NCBI GenBank assembly: GCA_022432975.1
Contig: CM039509.1
Coordinates: 11,498,621-11,562,620, forward strand
Reading direction: 5' to 3'
DNA length: 64,000 bases
From: Begonia masoniana
Lineage: Eukaryota; Streptophyta; Magnoliopsida; Cucurbitales; Begoniaceae
Under the pieces are notes generated by a model. That model made no database searches and was not told the DNA's origin. It was given only the letters and a program-made list of their open reading frames with translations. Shown here piece after piece: positions 31,866-45,016 of the stretch. The first letter of the stretch is position 1. Every line of letters starts with the position of its first letter. The translations under genes and the position numbers were made by a program.

Positions 31866-34800
31866 ACTCTTTTGGAACAAATCGATTGAAGTGAAGTTTC
31901 TAATGCTTCATCAAGCCGCCATTACTAAGTCTTAGATTAGCGTACTCCCATGAATGTAGAATGTTGTGGGTCCTTAATACACGTCGTTTCCATCACTTCA
32001 AGTTAAAACACTTGAATGTGAAGGATACTAATAAGATAATAACTTAGATTTCTAACTTAATAGTCATGGTAACACTACCCTTTGCTTGATCGTTCAACTC
32101 TTTATGGAAAAATCAATGACGTGAGTTTCTAAGTTCATCAAGCGCATTACTAAGTCTTAGTTTCGCGTCCCTGCGGTTGTGGGGTCTCAAACACACGTCG
32201 TTATCATCAATTCATGTTAAAACCTTGAATGTGAAATGGAGAATTAGGTTATACCCACAAGTCTGTACACTCAACTCATTTGCTTGATACGTTCAATCTT
32301 TGGAAAACAAATCGCTGAAGTGAAGTTCTTATGCTTCTTCAAGCGCATTACTAAGTCTTAATTACGCGCAATGAAGATTGTTGGGTCTCAAAACGTCGCC
32401 TCTCATCACTTCAAGTTAAAACTTGAATATGAAATGGATAACTTAGTTTACTAAATTACAAGTCATGTAACATAAACCTATTTGCTTGATACGTTCAACT
32501 CTTTTGGTAACAAATCATTGAAGTGAAGTTCTAATGCTTCATCAAAAAAACCAAAAAAATCCCCCCCCCCCCAGGCGATTACTAAGTATTAGTTTCGCGT
32601 CCCTGAAGGTTGTTGGGTCATCAACACACGGCGTTTCATCACTTCATGTTAAAACCTTGAATGTGAAATGGAAAACTTAGGTTCTAACCACAAGTCATGT
32701 AACACTCAACCTCATTTGCTTGATACGTTCAACTCTTGGACAAATGATGAAAGTGAAAGTTTCTTATGCTTCTTCAAGCGCATTAATAAGTCTTAGTTAC
32801 GCGTACATGAAAGTGTTGGGTCATCAATACACCGTGTCCTCATCACTTCAAGATTATTAAACTTGAAAGTGAATGGATACCGTAGGTTCTAACCACAAGT
32901 CAGGAGCGTAAACACTCAGCCTAATTTGATTGATCCGTTCAACTCTTTTGGAACAAATAGATAAAATGAAGTTCTAATGCTTCATAAGCGATTACTAAGG
33001 CTTATTACGGTCCATGAAAGTGGTTGGGTCCTCAATACACGCGTTCATCACTTAAAGATAAAACCGTGAAAAGGAAATGGATACTTAGGTTCTAACACAC
33101 GTCATAAACACTCAAGCCATGTGGCTTTATACTTTGTTTAACTCTTTGACAAACGATGAACTGAAGTTTCTAATGCTTCATTAAGCGGCATTACTAAGTG
33201 TTCATTCGCGTCCTGAAGGGTTGGGTCCTCACTACACGCGTTCTCAGCACTTCAGTAAAACCGTACATGTGATGGATAACCCCCCGGTTCTAACACAGTC
33301 AATAACAATCAACCTTCTTTGCTTCCTCGATCAACCACTTTTGAACAAATAGATTGAAGTGAAGTTTTAATGTTCCTCAAGCGCATTAATAAGCTTAGTT
33401 CGCGTCCTCTGAAGGTTGTGGGTTCTCAACACACGTCGTTGCATCCGTTCAGTGAAAACGTGAAGTGAAGGATATAACTTGTTCTAACCACAAGTCATGT
33501 AAACAACTTAACCTCATCTGACTGGACTACGTTTTCAACGCTTTTGGACACAAATCAAGTGAAGTGAAGTTTCTAAGCTTCATCAAGAGCATTTCTAAGT
33601 CTTAGTTCGCGTCCTGAAGGTTGTTGGGTCTCTAACACACGTCCTTCCATCACTTAAATGTTAACCTTGAATGTGAAATGCGGAGAACTTAGGTTCTAAC
33701 CACAGTCTGTAACACTAACTCATTGCTTGATACGTCATTTTTTGTTTTTTGTTTTTTGTAACTCTTTGGGACAAACGATTGAAGTGAAGTTGTCTTATGC
33801 TTCTTCAAGCGCATACTAAGTCTAATTACGCGTCCCTGAAGTGGTTGGGTCCTTCCTAACCGTCGTTCTCATCACTTCAAGTTAAAAACTGTGAATATGA
33901 AATGGATAACTGTTCTAATACAAGTCATGTAACACTAAACCGCGTTGCTTGATAAGTTAACTCTTTTGGAACAAATCAATGAAGTGAGTTCTAATGCTTC
34001 ATCAAGCGCATAACTAAGCGTAGTTTCGCGTCACGGAAGGTTGTTGGGTCCTAAACACATGTAGTTCTCATCACTTCATGTTAAAACCTGATGTGAAATG
34101 GAGAACTTAGGTTCTAACCCCAAGTAATGTAAACACTCAAACTCATTGTTGATCACGTTCAACTCTTTTGGAACAAATCGATTGCATTGAGTTTCTTAGT
34201 GCCTCTTCAAGCGCATTATAGTCTGAGTACGCGTCCATGAAGGTGTTGGGTCCTCAATACACGTCGTTTCATCACTCAAGTTACAACTTTGAATATGAAG
34301 GGATAACTTAGTTTCTAACTACAAGTCATGTAACACTCAACCTCATTGCTTGATTCGTTCAACTCTTTTTGGAACAAATCGAATGAAGTGAAGTTTTTTA
34401 TGCTTCATCAAGCGCATACTAAGTTTTTATTACCTGACCGTGAAGGTTGTTGGGTCCTCAATACACGTCGTTCTCATCACTTCAAGTTAAACCTTTGGAA
34501 TATGAAATGGTATAACTTAGTTTCTAACTACAAGTCATGTAACACCCAACCCATTTGCTTGATTCGTTCAACTCTTTGGAACAAATCGAATGAAGTTGAA
34601 GTTTTTATGCTCTATCAACCGCATTACTAAGTCTTTATTCCCGACCTGGAAGGTTGTTGGACATCAATACACGTCGTTCTCATCACTTCAAGTTAAAGTC
34701 TTGAATGTGAAATGGATAACTTAGGTTCTAACCACATGTCAAGTACACTCAACCTCATTTGCTTGATACGTTCAACTCTTTTGGAACAATCGATTGAAGT

Positions 34801-36070
34801 GAAGTTTCTATGCTTCATCAAGCGCATTACTAAGTCTTAATTACGCGTCCATGAAGATTGTTGGGTCCTCAATACACGTCGTTCTCATCACTTCAAGTTA
34901 AAACTTTGAATATGAAATGGATAACTTAGTTAATAACTACAAGTCATGTAACACTCAACCTCATTTGCTTGATTCGTTCAACTCTTTTGGAACAAATCGA
35001 TTGAAGTGAAGTTTTTTATGCTTCATCAAGCGCATTACTAATTCTTTATTACCCGTCCGTGAAGGTTGTTGGGACCTCAATACACGTTGTTCTCATCACT
35101 TCAAGTTAAAACCTTGAATGTAAAATGGATAACTTAGGTTCTAACCACAAGTCATGTAACACTTAACCTCATTTGCTTGATACGTTAAACTCTTTTGGAA
35201 CAAATCGATTGAAGTGAAGTTTCTAATGCTTCATTAAGCGCATTACAAGGCCTTAGTTACGCGTCCTTGAAGGTTGTTGGGTCCTCAATAAACGTCGTTC
35301 TCAACACTTCAAGTTTAAACCTTGTAAGTGAAATGGATAACTTAGGTTCTAACCACAAGTCATGTAACACTCAACCTCATTTACTTTATACGTTTAACTC
35401 TTTTGGAACAAATCGATTGAAGTGAAGTTTATAATGCTTCATCGAGCGCATTACTAAGTCTTAGTTACGCGTCCATGAAAGTTGTTGGGTCCTCAATACA
35501 CGTTGTTCTCATCACTTCAAGTTAAAACTTTGAAATTGAAATGGATAACTTAGGTTCTAACCACAAGTCATGTAACACTCAACCTCATTTGATTGATACG
35601 TTTAACTCTTTTGGAACAAATCGATTGAAATGAAGTTTCTAATGCTTCATCAAGCGCATTACTAAGTCTTAGTTTCACGTCCATAAAGGTTGTTGGGTCC
35701 TCAATACACGTCGTTCTCATTACTTCAAGTTTAAACCTTGAAAGTGAAATGGATAACTTAGGTTCTAACCACAAGTCATGTAACACTCAACCTCATTTGC
35801 TTTATACGATCAACTTTTTTGGAACAAATCGATTGAAGTAAAGTTTCTTATGCTTCATCAAGCACATTACTCGGTCTTAGTTTCGCGTCTGTAAAGGTTG
35901 TTGGGTCCTCAATACACGTCGTTCTCATCACTTCAAGTTAAAACATTGAATGTGAAATGGATAACTTAGGTTCTAACCACAAGTCATGTAACACTCAACC
36001 TCATTTGCTTGTTACGTTCAACTCTTTTGGAACAAATCGATTGAAGTGAAGTTTCTAATGCTTCATCAAG
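31866..36070. repeat. 208-bp satellite array, tract 6
   Basis: About 20 monomers. Up to about 34700 it is full of single-base indels and odd inserts, including a run aaaaaaccaaaaaaatcccccccccccc near 32544-32572 and a TTTTTTG triplet repeat near 33748-33769. From about 34750 the monomers are clean again. The variant group at 35160-36060 (cattacaaggcc, then ttataatgcttcatcgagc, then aaactttgaaattg) recurs at about 45780-46190 and 46800-47690. Confidence 0.92.
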
Positions 36071-36285
36071 CCGGGGTGTACAAAACCCACCCGGACCGAA
36101 GAATCGGACCAGAACCGACCTATTTGGTCCGGTTCTGGTAGGGAATTCTTAAAAAAAAATGAATTTCGGTTCTGTTTACAGGTTTAATGACAAAAACCCG
36201 ACAACCCAGAACCGGACCACGTAAGACACAAAAAAACTGAAGATATTTCATTTTGTGTCAAAAAGCCCTAATTTCGTTCTGTCAA
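36071..36285. mobile_element. MITE-like insertion, unclassified
   Basis: About 215 bp of unrelated DNA. It starts ccggggtgtacaaaacccac and contains a near-perfect inverted repeat, accagaaccgacc ... ggtccggttctggt, at about 36108-36138. Another cagaaccggacc box lies near 36206. The start resembles CAGGGGTGTACA-type ends of small hAT-like elements, but I cannot find a matching right terminus or a target duplication. About 20 bp of the interrupted monomer is missing, so the site has been rearranged. Confidence 0.5.
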
Positions 36286-38818
36286 ATACACGTCCATTAA
36301 GGTTGTTGGGTCCTCAATACACGTCGCTCTCATCACTTCAAGTTTAAACCGTGAAATGGAAATGGATAACTTAGGTTGTAACCACAAGTCATGTAACACT
36401 TAACCTCATCTGCTTGATACGTTCAACTCTTTTAGAACTAATCGATTGGTGTGAAGTTTCTAATGCTTCATCAAGCGCATTTTAAAGTCTATGTTACGCA
36501 TCGATGAAGGTTGTTGGGTCCTCAATACACGTCGTTCTCATCACTTCATGTTAAAACCTTGAATGTGAAATGCATAACTTAGGTTCTAACTGCAAGTCAT
36601 GTAACACTCAACGTATTTGCTTGATACGATCAACTCTTTCGGAACAAATCGATTGAAGTAACGTTTCTTATGCTTCAACAAGTGCATTACTAAGCCTTAA
36701 TTACGTATTCATAAAGGTTGTTGGGTCCTCAATACACGTCGTTCTTATCACTTCAAGTTAAAACCTTGAATGTGAAATGGATAACTTAGGTTCTAACCAC
36801 AAGTCAAGTAACACTCAACCTAATTTGCTTGATACGTTCAACTCTTTTGGAACAAATCGATTGAAGTGAAGTTTCTTATGCTTCATCAAGCGCATTTTGA
36901 AGCCTTAATTACGTGTCCATGAAGGTTGTTGTGTGCTCAATACACGCCGTTCTCATCACTTCAAGTTAAAACCTTGAATGTGAAATGGATAACTTATGTT
37001 CTAACCACAAGTCATGCAACACTCAACCTCATTTGCTTGATACGTTCAACTCGTTTGGAACAAATCGATTGAAGTGAAGTTTCTTATGCTTCATCAAGTG
37101 CATTACAAAGCCTTAATTACGCATCCATAAAGGTTGTTGGGTCCTCAATACACGTCGTTCTTATCAGTTCAAGTTAAAACCTGGAATGAGAAATGGATAA
37201 CTTAGGTTCTAACCACAAGTCAAGTAACACTCAACCTCATTTGCTTGATACGTTCAACACTTTTGAAACAAATCGATTGAAGTGAAGTTTCTTATGTTTC
37301 ATCAAGCGCATTACTAAGCCTTATGTACGCGTCCAATAAGGTTGTTGGGTTCTCAATACACGTCGTTCTCATCACTTCAAGTTAAAACCTTGAATGTGAA
37401 ATTGATAACTTAGGTTCTACCCACAAGTCATGTGACACTCAACCTCATTTGCATGATACGTTTAACTCTTTTGGAACAAATCGATTGAAGTGAAGTTTCT
37501 AATGCTTCATAAAGCGCATTACTTAATCTTAGTTACGCGTCCATGAAGGTTGTTGGGTCGTCAATACACGTCGTTCTCATCACTTCAAGATTAAACCTTG
37601 AAAGTGAAATGGATAACTTAGGTTCTAACCACAAGTCATGTAACGCTCAACCTCATTTGCTTAATAAGTTCAACTCTTTTGGAACAAATCGATTGAAGTG
37701 AAGTTTCTTATGCTTTATTAAGCGCATTACTAAGTCTTAATTACGCGTCCATGAAGGTTGTTGGGTTCTCAATACACGTCTTTCTCATCACTTTAAGTTA
37801 AAACCTTGAATATGAAATGGATAACTTAGCTTCTAACTGCAAGTCATGTAACACTCAACCTCATTTGCTTGATACGATCAACTCTTTTGGATTAAATAGA
37901 TTGAAGTGAAGTTTCATATGCTTCATCTAGCTCATTAGTAAGTCTTAATTACGCATCCAAGAATGTTGTTGGGTCCTCAATACACGTCGTTCTCATCACT
38001 TCAAGTTAAAACCTTGAATGTGAAATGGATAACTTAGGTTCTAACCACAAGTCATGCAACATTCAACATTATTTGCTTGATACGTTCAACTCTTTTGGAA
38101 CAAATCAGTTAAAGTGAAGTTTCTTATTCTTCATCAAGTGCATTACTAAGCCTTAATTACTCGTCCATGAAGGTTTTTGGGTCGTCAATACACGTCGTTC
38201 TCATCACTTCAAGTTAAAACCTTGAAGGTGAAATGGATAACTTAGCTTCTAACCACAAGTCATGTAACACTCAACCTCATTTGCTTGATACGTTCATATC
38301 TTTTGGAGCAAATCGATTGAAGTGAAGTTTTTAATGCTTGATCAAGCCCATTACTCGGTCTTAGTTTTGCGTCCATGAAGGTTTGTGGGTGCTCAATACA
38401 CGTCATTCTCATCACTTTAAGTTAAAACCTTGAATGTGAAATGGATAACTTAGGTTCTAACCACAAGTCAAGTTACACTCAACCTCATTTGCTTGATACG
38501 TTCAACTCTTTTGGAACAAATCGATTGAAGTGAAGTTTCTTATGCTTTATCAAGTGCATTACTAAGCTTTAATTACGCGTCCATGATGGTTGTTGGGTCC
38601 TCAATACACGTCGTTCTCATCATTTCAAGTTAAAACCTTGAATGTGAAATGGATAACTTAGGTTCTAACCACAAGTCATGTAACGCTCAACCTCATTCGC
38701 TTGATTAGTTCTACTCTTTTGGAACAAATCAATTGAAGTTAAGTTTCTTATGCTTAATTAAGCGCATTACTAAGTGTTAATTACGCATCCATGAAGGTTG
38801 TTGGGTCCTCAATACACG
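36286..38818. repeat. 208-bp satellite array, tract 7
   Basis: About 12 clean monomers, several carrying the 'actaagccttaattac' variant. It ends at a solo LTR inserted within the aatacacg box. Confidence 0.95.
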
Positions 38819-39154
38819 TGATGAGAACCACGGGTATATGAAACCCGAGACCCTTCAACAACGCGGAATTAGAAACTCGGGAATGCCTGTGAAATCAAGT
38901 ATAAAGAACTTAACCCCAATCGAACCTTGCCGACGGAACCAAAGTTATCAAACAAGAAGCTTGACCCGTAACCAAACTTGTGGTTAGAACCAAAGCTATC
39001 AAGTTGATCTTTCAAGTTTTGACTTGAAGAAGATCCAGTTCTTCACAAAGAACAAAAGAGAAAATTCTCACAAAGTGTAACTCAAAATCATGTATATTGC
39101 TTTATAATGTTGAAGCGCCTATGCCTTTAAATAGGCTACAAAATATCCTAAAAG

Positions 39155-39320
39155 TAATTAGGAAATATTACTAAAACGATAATTAGGAATCTTTCTAAAA
39201 CAATACTTAGGAAAACTTTCTAAATCTATGATTAGGAAAGCTTTCTAAAACTATAATTAAGAAATTTTCTAAAACTATAATTAAGAAACTTTCTAAAACT
39301 ATTTTAAGAAACTTTCTAAA
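39155..39320. repeat. Short tandem repeat inside solo LTR
   Basis: About six imperfect units of roughly 25-30 bp built on attaggaaa(c/g)tttctaaaac. It lies in the AT-rich part of the LTR downstream of the TATA-like box on the minus strand. Confidence 0.75.
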
Positions 39321-39337
39321 TTACGCGATCCAACCCA

Positions 39338-39614
39338 TTATAGAAATCTTTGAGAAGTAGTCCAATAATCTTTCAACGTGTGCTTGATCCTCCATTTATG
39401 CTTCACCTTGAAGAATGTCATAATGTAAGAGGATGCTGAATTGAAAATGTTGATCTCCGTAAAATATGTTTCTCCCTGAAGAACTACAATATTTTTACAT
39501 TGATTTTTGTCTTTGGGCTTGATTTTAGTCGCACCTTGATTCACATTAGGGTGTTCTTTGTTAGATGGATTATTGTCCTTGACATTGGGCTTGGACCTAT
39601 CTTCGTTCGTATCA
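39338..39614 (-). pseudogene. LTR-encoded gag-pol tail remnant
   Basis: On the minus strand the LTR opens with a short frame containing NVNQGATKIKPKDKNQC, followed by VVLQGETYFTEINIF and ending about 68 codons after an internal ATG. It matches in position, and in its QAATKPKPK-like start, the coding tail of family A, but the GPMTR motif is not visible. Most likely a decayed polyprotein end, not a gene. Confidence 0.5.
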
Positions 39615-42600
39615 ACACGTCTTTTTCATCACTTTAAGTTAAAACCTTGAATATGAAATGGATAACTTAGCTTCTAACTGCAAGTCATGTAACACTCAAC
39701 CTCATTTGCTTGATACGATCAACTCTTTTGGAACAAATAGATTGAAGTGAAGTTTCTTATGCTTCATCAAGCTCATTACTAAGTCTTAATTACGCATCCA
39801 AGAATGTTGTTGGGTCCTCAATACACGTCGTTCTCATCACTTCAAGTTAAAACCTTCAATGTGAAATAGACTACTTAGGTTCTAACCACAAGTCATGCAA
39901 CATTCAACTTCATTTGCTTGATACGTTCAACTCTTTTGGAACAAATCAGTCAAAAAGAAGTTTCTTATGCTTCATCAAGTGCATTACTAAGCCTTAATTA
40001 CTCGTCCATGAAGGTTTTTGGGTCCTCAATACACGTCGTTCTCATCACTTCAAGTTTAAACCTTGAATGTGAAATGGATAACTTAGGTTCTAACCACAAG
40101 TCATGTAACACTCAACCTCATTTGCTTGATACGTTCATATCTTTTGGAGCAAATCGATTGAAGTGAAGTTTCTAATGCTTGATCAAGCCCATTACTCGGT
40201 CTTAGTTTCCATGAAGGTTTTTGGGTGCTCAATACACGTCGTTCTTATCACTTCAAGTTAAACCCTTGAATGTGAAATGGATAACTTAGGTTCTAACCAC
40301 AAGTCAAGTTACACTCAACCTCATTTGCTTGATATGTTCAACTCTTTTGGAACAAATCGATTGAAGTGAAGTTTCTTATGCTTCATCAAGTGCATTACTA
40401 AGCCTTAATTACGCGTCCATGATGGTTGTTGGGTCCTCAATACACGTCGTTCTCATCACTTCAAGTTAAAACCTTGAATGTGAAATAGATAACTTAGGTT
40501 CTAACAACAAGTCATCTAACACTCAGCCTAATTTGCTTGATACGTTCTACTCTTTTAGAACAAATAGATTGAAGTAAAGTTTCTAATGCTTCATCAAGCG
40601 CATTACTAAGTCTTAGTTACGCGTCCATGATGGTTGTTGGGTCCTCAATACACGTCGTTCTCATCATTTCAAATTAAAACCTTGAATGTAAAATGGATAA
40701 CTTAGGTTCTAACCACAAGTCATGTAACACTCAACCTCATTTGCTTGATATGTTCAACTCTTTTGGAACAAATCGATTGAAGTGAAGTTTCTTATGCTTC
40801 ATCAAGTGCATTACTAAGCCTTAATTATGCGTCAATGAAGGTTGTTGGGTCCTCAATACACGTCGTTCTTATTACTTCAAGCTAAAACCTTGAATGTTAA
40901 ATGAATAACTTAGGTTCTAACCACAAGTCATGTAACACTCAACCTCATTTGCTTGATACTTGCATATCTTTTAAAGATTATCGATTGAAGTGAAGTTTCT
41001 AAGGCTTCATCAAGCGCATTACTCGGTCTTAAATTCGCGTCCATGAAGGTTGTTGGGTCCTCAATACACGTCGTTATCATCACTTAAAGTTAAAACCATG
41101 AAAGTGAAATAGATAACTTTAGGTTCTAATCACAAGTCATGTAACACTCAACCTCATTTGCTTGATACGTTCATATCTTTTGGAGCAAATCTATTGAAGT
41201 CAAGTTTCTAATGCTTCATCAAGCCCATTACTCGGTCTTAGTTTCGCGTCCATGAAAGTTGTTGGGTCCTCAATACACGTTGTTCTCATCAATTCAAGTT
41301 AAAACCTTGAATGTGAAATGGATAACTTAGGTTCTAACCACAAGTCAAGTAACACTCAACCACATTTGCTTGATACGTTCAACTCTTTTGTAACAAATCG
41401 TGTGAAGTGAAGTTTCTAATGCTTCGTCAAACGCATTAGCAAGGCTTAATTACGCGTCCATGAAGGTTGTTGGGTCCTCAATACACGTCGTTCTCATCAT
41501 TTCAAGTTAAAATTTGAAAGGGAAATGGATAACTTTGGTTCTAACCACAAGTCATGTAATACTCAACCTCATTTGCTTGATACGTTTAACTCTTTTGGAA
41601 CAAATCGATTGAAGTGAAGTTTCTAATGCTTCATCAAGCGCATTACTAAGTCTTAGTTACGCGTCCATGAAGGTTGTTGGGTCCTCAATACACGTCGTTC
41701 TCATCACTTCAAGTGTAAACCATGAAAGTGAAATGGATAATTTAGGTTCTAACCACAAGTCATGTAATACTCTAACTCATTTGCTTTATACTATCAACTC
41801 TTTTGGAACAAATCGATTGAAAAAAAGTTTCTTATACTTCATCAAGCCCATTACTCAGTCTTAGTTTCGTGTCCGTGAAGGTTGTTGGGTCCTCAATACA
41901 CGTCGTTCTCATCACTTCAAGTTAAAACCTTGAATGTGAAATGGAAAACTTAGTTTCTAACCACAAGTCATGTAACATTCAACCTCATTTGCTTAATACG
42001 TTCAACTCTTTGGGAACAAATCGATTGAAGTGAAGGTTCTTATGCTTCATCAATTGCATTACTAAGCCTTAATTACGCGTCCATGAAGGTTTTTGGGTCC
42101 TCAATACACGTTGTTTTCATCACTTCAAGTTAAAACCTTGAATGTGAAATGGATAACGTAGGTTCTAACCACAAGTCAAGTAACATTCACCCTCATTTCC
42201 TTGATATACGTTCTACTCTTTTGGAACAAATCGATTGAAGTGAAGTTTCTTATGCTTCATCAAGTGCATTACTAAGCCTTAATTACGCGTCCATGATGGT
42301 TGTTGGGTCCTCAATACACGTCGTTCTAATCACTTCAAGTTAAAACCTTAAATATGAAATGGATAACTTTGGTTCTAACCACAAGTCATGTAACACTCAG
42401 CCTAATTTGCTTGATACGTTCAACTCTTTTGGAACAAATAGATTGAAGTTAAGTTTCTAATGCTTCATCAAGCGCATTACTAAGTCTTAGTTACGAGTCC
42501 ATGAAGGTTGTTGGGTCCTCAATACACGTCGTTCTCATCACTTCAACTTAAAACCTTGAATGTGAAATGGATAACTTAGGTTCTAACCACAAGTCATGTA

Positions 42601-44155
42601 ACACTCAACCTCATTTGCTTGATACGTTCATATCTTTTTGCAGCAAATCGATTGAAGTGAAGTTTCTAATGCTTCATCAAGCCCATTACTCGGTCTTAGT
42701 TTCGCGTCCATGAAGGTTATTGGGTCATCAATACACGTCGTTCTCATCACTTCAAGTTAAAACCTTGAATGTGAAATGGATAACTTAGGTTCTAACCACA
42801 AGTCAAGTAACACTCAACCTCATTTGCTTGATACGTTCAACTCTTTTGGAACAAATCGATTGAAGTAAAGTTTCCTATGCTTCATCAAGCGCATTACTAA
42901 GTCTTAGTTTCGCGTCCATGAAGGTTGTTGGATCCTCAATACACGTCGTTCTCATCAGTTAAAGTTAAAACCTTGAATGTGAAATGGAGAACTTAGGTTC
43001 TAACCACAAGTCATGTAACACTCAACCTTATTTGCTTGATACGATCAACTGTTTTAGAACAAATCGATTGAAGTGAAGTTTCTTATGCTTCATCAAGTGC
43101 ATTACTAAGTCTTAATTACGCGTCCATGAAGGTTTTTGTGTCCTCAATACACGTCGTTCTCATCACTTCAAGTTAAAACCTTGAATGTGAAATGTATAAC
43201 TTAGGTTCTAACCACAAGTCAAGTAACACTCAACCTCATTTGCTTGATACGTCCAAGTATTTTGGAACAAATCTATTGAAGTAAAGTTTCTTATGTTTCA
43301 TCAAGCGCATTACTAAGTGTTAGTTACGTGTCCATGAAGGTTGTTGGGTCCTCAATACACGTCGTTCACATCACTTCAAGTTAAAACCTTGAATGTGAAA
43401 TTGATAACTTAGGTTCTAACCACAAGTCAAGTAACACTCAACCTCATTTGCTTGATACGTTCAACTTTTTTGGAACAAATCGTTTGAAGTTAAGTTTCTT
43501 ATGCTTCATCAAGCGCATTACTAAGTCATAGTTACGCGTCCATGAAGGTTGTTGGGTCCTCAATATACGTCGTTTTAATCACTTCAAGATTAAACATTAA
43601 ATGTGAAATGGATAACTTAGGTTATAACCGCAAGTCAGGTAACACTCAGCCTAATTTGCTTGATACGTTTAACTCTTTTGGAACAAATAGATTGAAGTGA
43701 AGTTTCTAATGCTTCATCAAGCGCATTACTAAGTCTTAGTTACGCATCCATGAAAGTTGTTGGGTCCTCAATACACGTCGTTCACATCACTTCAAGTTAA
43801 AACCTTGAATGTGAAATTGATAACTTAGGTTCTAACCACAAGTCATATAACACTTAACCTCAGTTGCTTGATACGTTCATATCTTTTGGAGCAAATCGAT
43901 TGAAGTGAAGTTTCTTATGCTTCATCAAGCGCCTTACTAAGTCTTAGTTACCCGTCCATGAAGGTTGTTGGGTCCTCAATACACGTCGTTCTAATCACTT
44001 CAAGCTTAAACCTTGAAAGTGAAGTGGATAACTTAGGTTCTAACCACAAGTCATGTAACACTCAGCCTCATTTGCTTTATACGATCAACTCTTTTGGAAC
44101 AAATCGATTGAAGTAAAGTTTCTTATGCTTCATCAAGCCCATTACTAAGTCTTAG
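39615..44155. repeat. 208-bp satellite array, tract 8
   Basis: About 22 clean monomers. A 'tacgttcatatcttttggagcaaatcg' variant recurs at irregular multiples of the monomer (about 38290, 40130, 41165, 42630, 43875). No gene. Confidence 0.95.
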
Positions 44156-45016
44156 TGATGTGATCCAAGCAGCGACCAAGCCCAAGCCCAAGCCCAAGGG
44201 CAACAATCCAATTGCGGACATTGGCAGCCCAATGACACGGTCCAAAGCTAAGAAGATGTGTGAGGCCTTGCAAGGATTTATTTTAGAGATCCAAGGGAGA
44301 GAGGAGCCGCGACAACTTGATCTAAAACATTGAATGTGTCGAGGATTGAAGATAATCAAAATCAAGTTGAAGCAAGGGAGGCCAAAGATGCATGAAGATT
44401 TACATGTGCCATGCACATGCATGTGTAAGAATTAAAAAGTCACATGCTAAACACATGCCAATACAAACAAATCACGTATGAGAGATCTTATCCGACAGAA
44501 TCTACTCAAATCAATTCAAATCATATTCAAACGTGAGATGATATCTGATTATGCCAAGGATCATTATATCACAATTTTTTTAGTTATTTTTATCTTTATT
44601 TTTATTTTTTTATTATTATTTAATTTAATTTTAATGTGTAGCCTATTGAATGACAAACTATTTGATTTAATAGAAAAAACAAGTTTGAATTAAAAAATAG
44701 AGTTTTTTAGAGAGGATTTCTCTTTAGTCCTTTGCGAAGAACAACGATCTTCTTCAAGACACGCTTGAAGAATCTCGCTTGATAGCTTTGGGTCTTACCA
44801 ACGAGTTTTGTCTGGTTCCAGCTCTTGTTTTGATAGCTTCGGTTCAGCCAACAAGTGTGGCTCGGGTCAAGCTCCTGTTTTGATAACTAGGGTTCCATCG
44901 AATTCTTTGATTGGGGTCTTAGTTCCTTACTTTATTCTTGAATCGAAAAGGCGCTCCTTTGAATTATTCCGCGTTGTTGTAAGGTCCCGGGTCCTTTCGA
45001 TCCGAGGTTCGCATCA
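44156..45016 (+). mobile_element. Solo LTR, gypsy family A, forward orientation
   Basis: An 861-bp LTR with TSD CTTAG (44151-44155 and 45017-45021). It starts TGATGTGATCCAAGCAGCG and ends GGTTCGCATCA. It is homologous to 576-1423 in the opposite orientation, with many substitutions, so it is an independent insertion. The 5' portion encodes the tail with SPMTRSKAKKMCEAL, now broken after about 60 codons. An AT-rich stretch lies at 44570-44700. Confidence 0.93.

Larger units (their letters stand above)
38819..39614 (-). mobile_element. Solo LTR, distinct gypsy subfamily
   Basis: A 796-bp LTR with TSD ACACG (38814-38818 and 39615-39619). On the minus strand it starts TGATACGAACG and ends GGTTCTCATCA. 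It has a TATTTAAA-type box near 39127-39135 (minus) and a five-fold imperfect repeat of 'ttaggaaa.ctttctaaa' at about 39155-39320. The right end shares a PKDKN/QGATKIKPK-like coding tail with family A, but the LTR as a whole is diverged. No internal sequence. Confidence 0.92.

Noticed and set aside
32544..32572. Poly-A then poly-C run as a possible regulatory or junction motif
   Set aside because: It lies in the error-rich tract near the gap and interrupts a monomer without a TSD. Sequencing or consensus artefact is the simpler reading.
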